The translations under genes and the position numbers were made by a program. A stretch of DNA of 64,000 nt, taken from Tunicatimonas pelagia (lineage in GTDB: Bacteria > Bacteroidota > Bacteroidia > Cytophagales > Cyclobacteriaceae). Position 1 is the first letter of the stretch. Each line of letters begins with the position of its first letter. The notes under the pieces were generated by a model. That model did not search any database. It saw only the letters and a list, made by a program, of their open reading frames with translations, and was not told where the DNA came from. Positions 63,239 to 64,000 of the stretch are shown piece by piece. The stretch lies in the NCBI RefSeq assembly GCF_030506325.1, contig NZ_CP120683.1:4911001-4975000 (forward strand), read 5' to 3'.

Positions 63239-64000
63239 TGGCAGTAGAAGCAAACGATACAGTTAACACAACAGCATATGCCATTGCACTGAGCATGACA
63301 CCTATGGTTGGTGGAGCTACGGCTCGTCAACTAATTAATCATTGCGGTTCAGTGGAGGCCATCTTTCGGGATAAACCTCATCATTTAAGCCGAATTCCGG
63401 GTATCGGGCCAAAAATAATCAGTTCGTTAAAGAACAATCAGCATTTACTACAACAAGCCTACGAAGAAATTGACCGTTGCCATCGCCAAGGTATCACGAT
63501 ACTGGGGTATGAACATCCTCAGTACCCGGAGCGTCTCCGCCATATTTACGACATTCCGTTGGTGCTGTATTATAAAGGAAAAGCCGACTTAAATCACCAG
63601 CGAGTAATTAGCATAGTAGGAACTCGTCAGGCTACATCCTACGGCTTAGATGCCGTGGAAAAGATTGTTGCCACACTGGCTAAGTACGATGTGCTGATTA
63701 TTAGCGGATTAGCTTACGGAATTGATATTCAGGCTCACCGGATGGCTATGCGGTACGGCTTACCTACGGTAGCGGTGATGGCGAATGGAATAGACCAGAT
63801 TTATCCGGCTGTACACCAGAAGGATGCTTGGAGTTTTGTTGAAAAGGGTGGGCTACTTACTGAGAACCCTTTAGGGACTAAACCCGAAGCGAAAAAATTT
63901 CCAGCTCGTAACCGAATTATCGCTGGCTTGGCCGACGCGGTGGTAGTGGTAGAGGCTGCTTCTAAGGGTGGTGCTTTAATTACCGCCGATTTAGCCAATG
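63238..64000 (+). CDS. dprA: DNA processing protein DprA (partial)
   Basis: DprA loads RecA onto incoming single-stranded DNA in natural transformation. The start is GTG at 63238; 254 codons are visible and it runs off the window. HhH-like region RIPGIGPKIISSLK and the Rossmann core ISIVGTRQATSYGLD, SGLAYGIDIQAHR, and PARNRIIAGL are all present. The reading frame is open and normal. Confidence 0.94.
   Translation, partial: MAVEANDTVNTTAYAIALSMTPMVGGATARQLINHCGSVEAIFRDKPHHLSRIPGIGPKIISSLKNNQHLLQQAYEEIDRCHRQGITILGYEHPQYPERLRHIYDIPLVLYYKGKADLNHQRVISIVGTRQATSYGLDAVEKIVATLAKYDVLIISGLAYGIDIQAHRMAMRYGLPTVAVMANGIDQIYPAVHQKDAWSFVEKGGLLTENPLGTKPEAKKFPARNRIIAGLADAVVVVEAASKGGALITADLAN

Noticed and set aside
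1-64000. CRISPR arrays, rRNA and tRNA genes
   Set aside because: No repeat-spacer structure and no tRNA-like T-loop or rRNA words were found in the gaps I inspected.

Overview
The window looks like chromosomal DNA of a marine-type Bacteroidota, probably Cytophagales. Grounds: an LpxC-FabZ fusion, a PorX-type response regulator/PglZ protein (type IX secretion regulation), a proteorhodopsin-like proton pump, OxyR, secreted DUF1573 and TPR-CHAT proteins, many short Bacteroidota-style lipoprotein signals, and one clear TAnnTTTG -7 promoter motif. The species call is inference; no rRNA or tRNA gene was seen.

Layout. 1-5.0 kb (minus): HD phosphohydrolase, then the lipid A block lpxD - lpxC/fabZ - lpxA - ABC ATPase (cut by the window edge). 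5.2-8.4 kb (plus): porX - tsaE - ald with 8-bp overlaps. 8.5-11.2 kb: a coiled-coil protein of unknown function and a Fic protein. 11.5-16.9 kb: a serine hydrolase facing a minus-strand membrane-lipid run (CPBP protease - DUF2007 - cdsA - glutamate dehydrogenase - psd). 17.1-19.0 kb: dusB and an EamA transporter. 19.0-21.3 kb: an Mrr-like nuclease gene split by an IS4-like element with a 6-bp target duplication. 21.3-28.5 kb: a secreted two-repeat protein, an orphan UmuD-like protein lacking the catalytic lysine, a large TPR-CHAT membrane protein, an unknown protein, and a radical SAM/DUF4130 DNA-repair pair. 28.8-32.9 kb: NTF2-like protein, rhodopsin, a 0.9 kb gene-free stretch, a secreted protein and a hydrolase.

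33-45 kb is a patch of small, damaged or mobile items: HigB toxin with a broken HigA, a 186-bp MITE with CTAG duplications, a frameshifted lipoprotein, an ISKra4-family element with 8-bp target duplications, and a frameshifted DUF6169-like gene, interleaved with intact metabolic and envelope genes (Gfo/Idh oxidoreductase, YdeI, RlpA, asnB, tatA, dehalogenase-like hydrolase, Crp-like regulator, isochorismatase). 45-64 kb returns to ordinary chromosome: RluD-type synthase, PLP deaminase, ankyrin/oxyR pair, sialate esterase, YceI, kinase, ADP-ribosylglycohydrolase, DUF1573 protein, trpS, an M1 peptidase next to a perfect 191-bp tandem duplication, phosphohexomutase, MerR regulator and dprA (cut by the window end).

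Functional themes are envelope building (lipid A, phospholipid, Tat, RlpA), stress response (OxyR, UmuD-like, radical SAM repair), light-driven proton pumping and mobile-element activity. The least explained gene is the TPR-CHAT protein, whose convergent neighbour of unknown function overlaps its 3' end.
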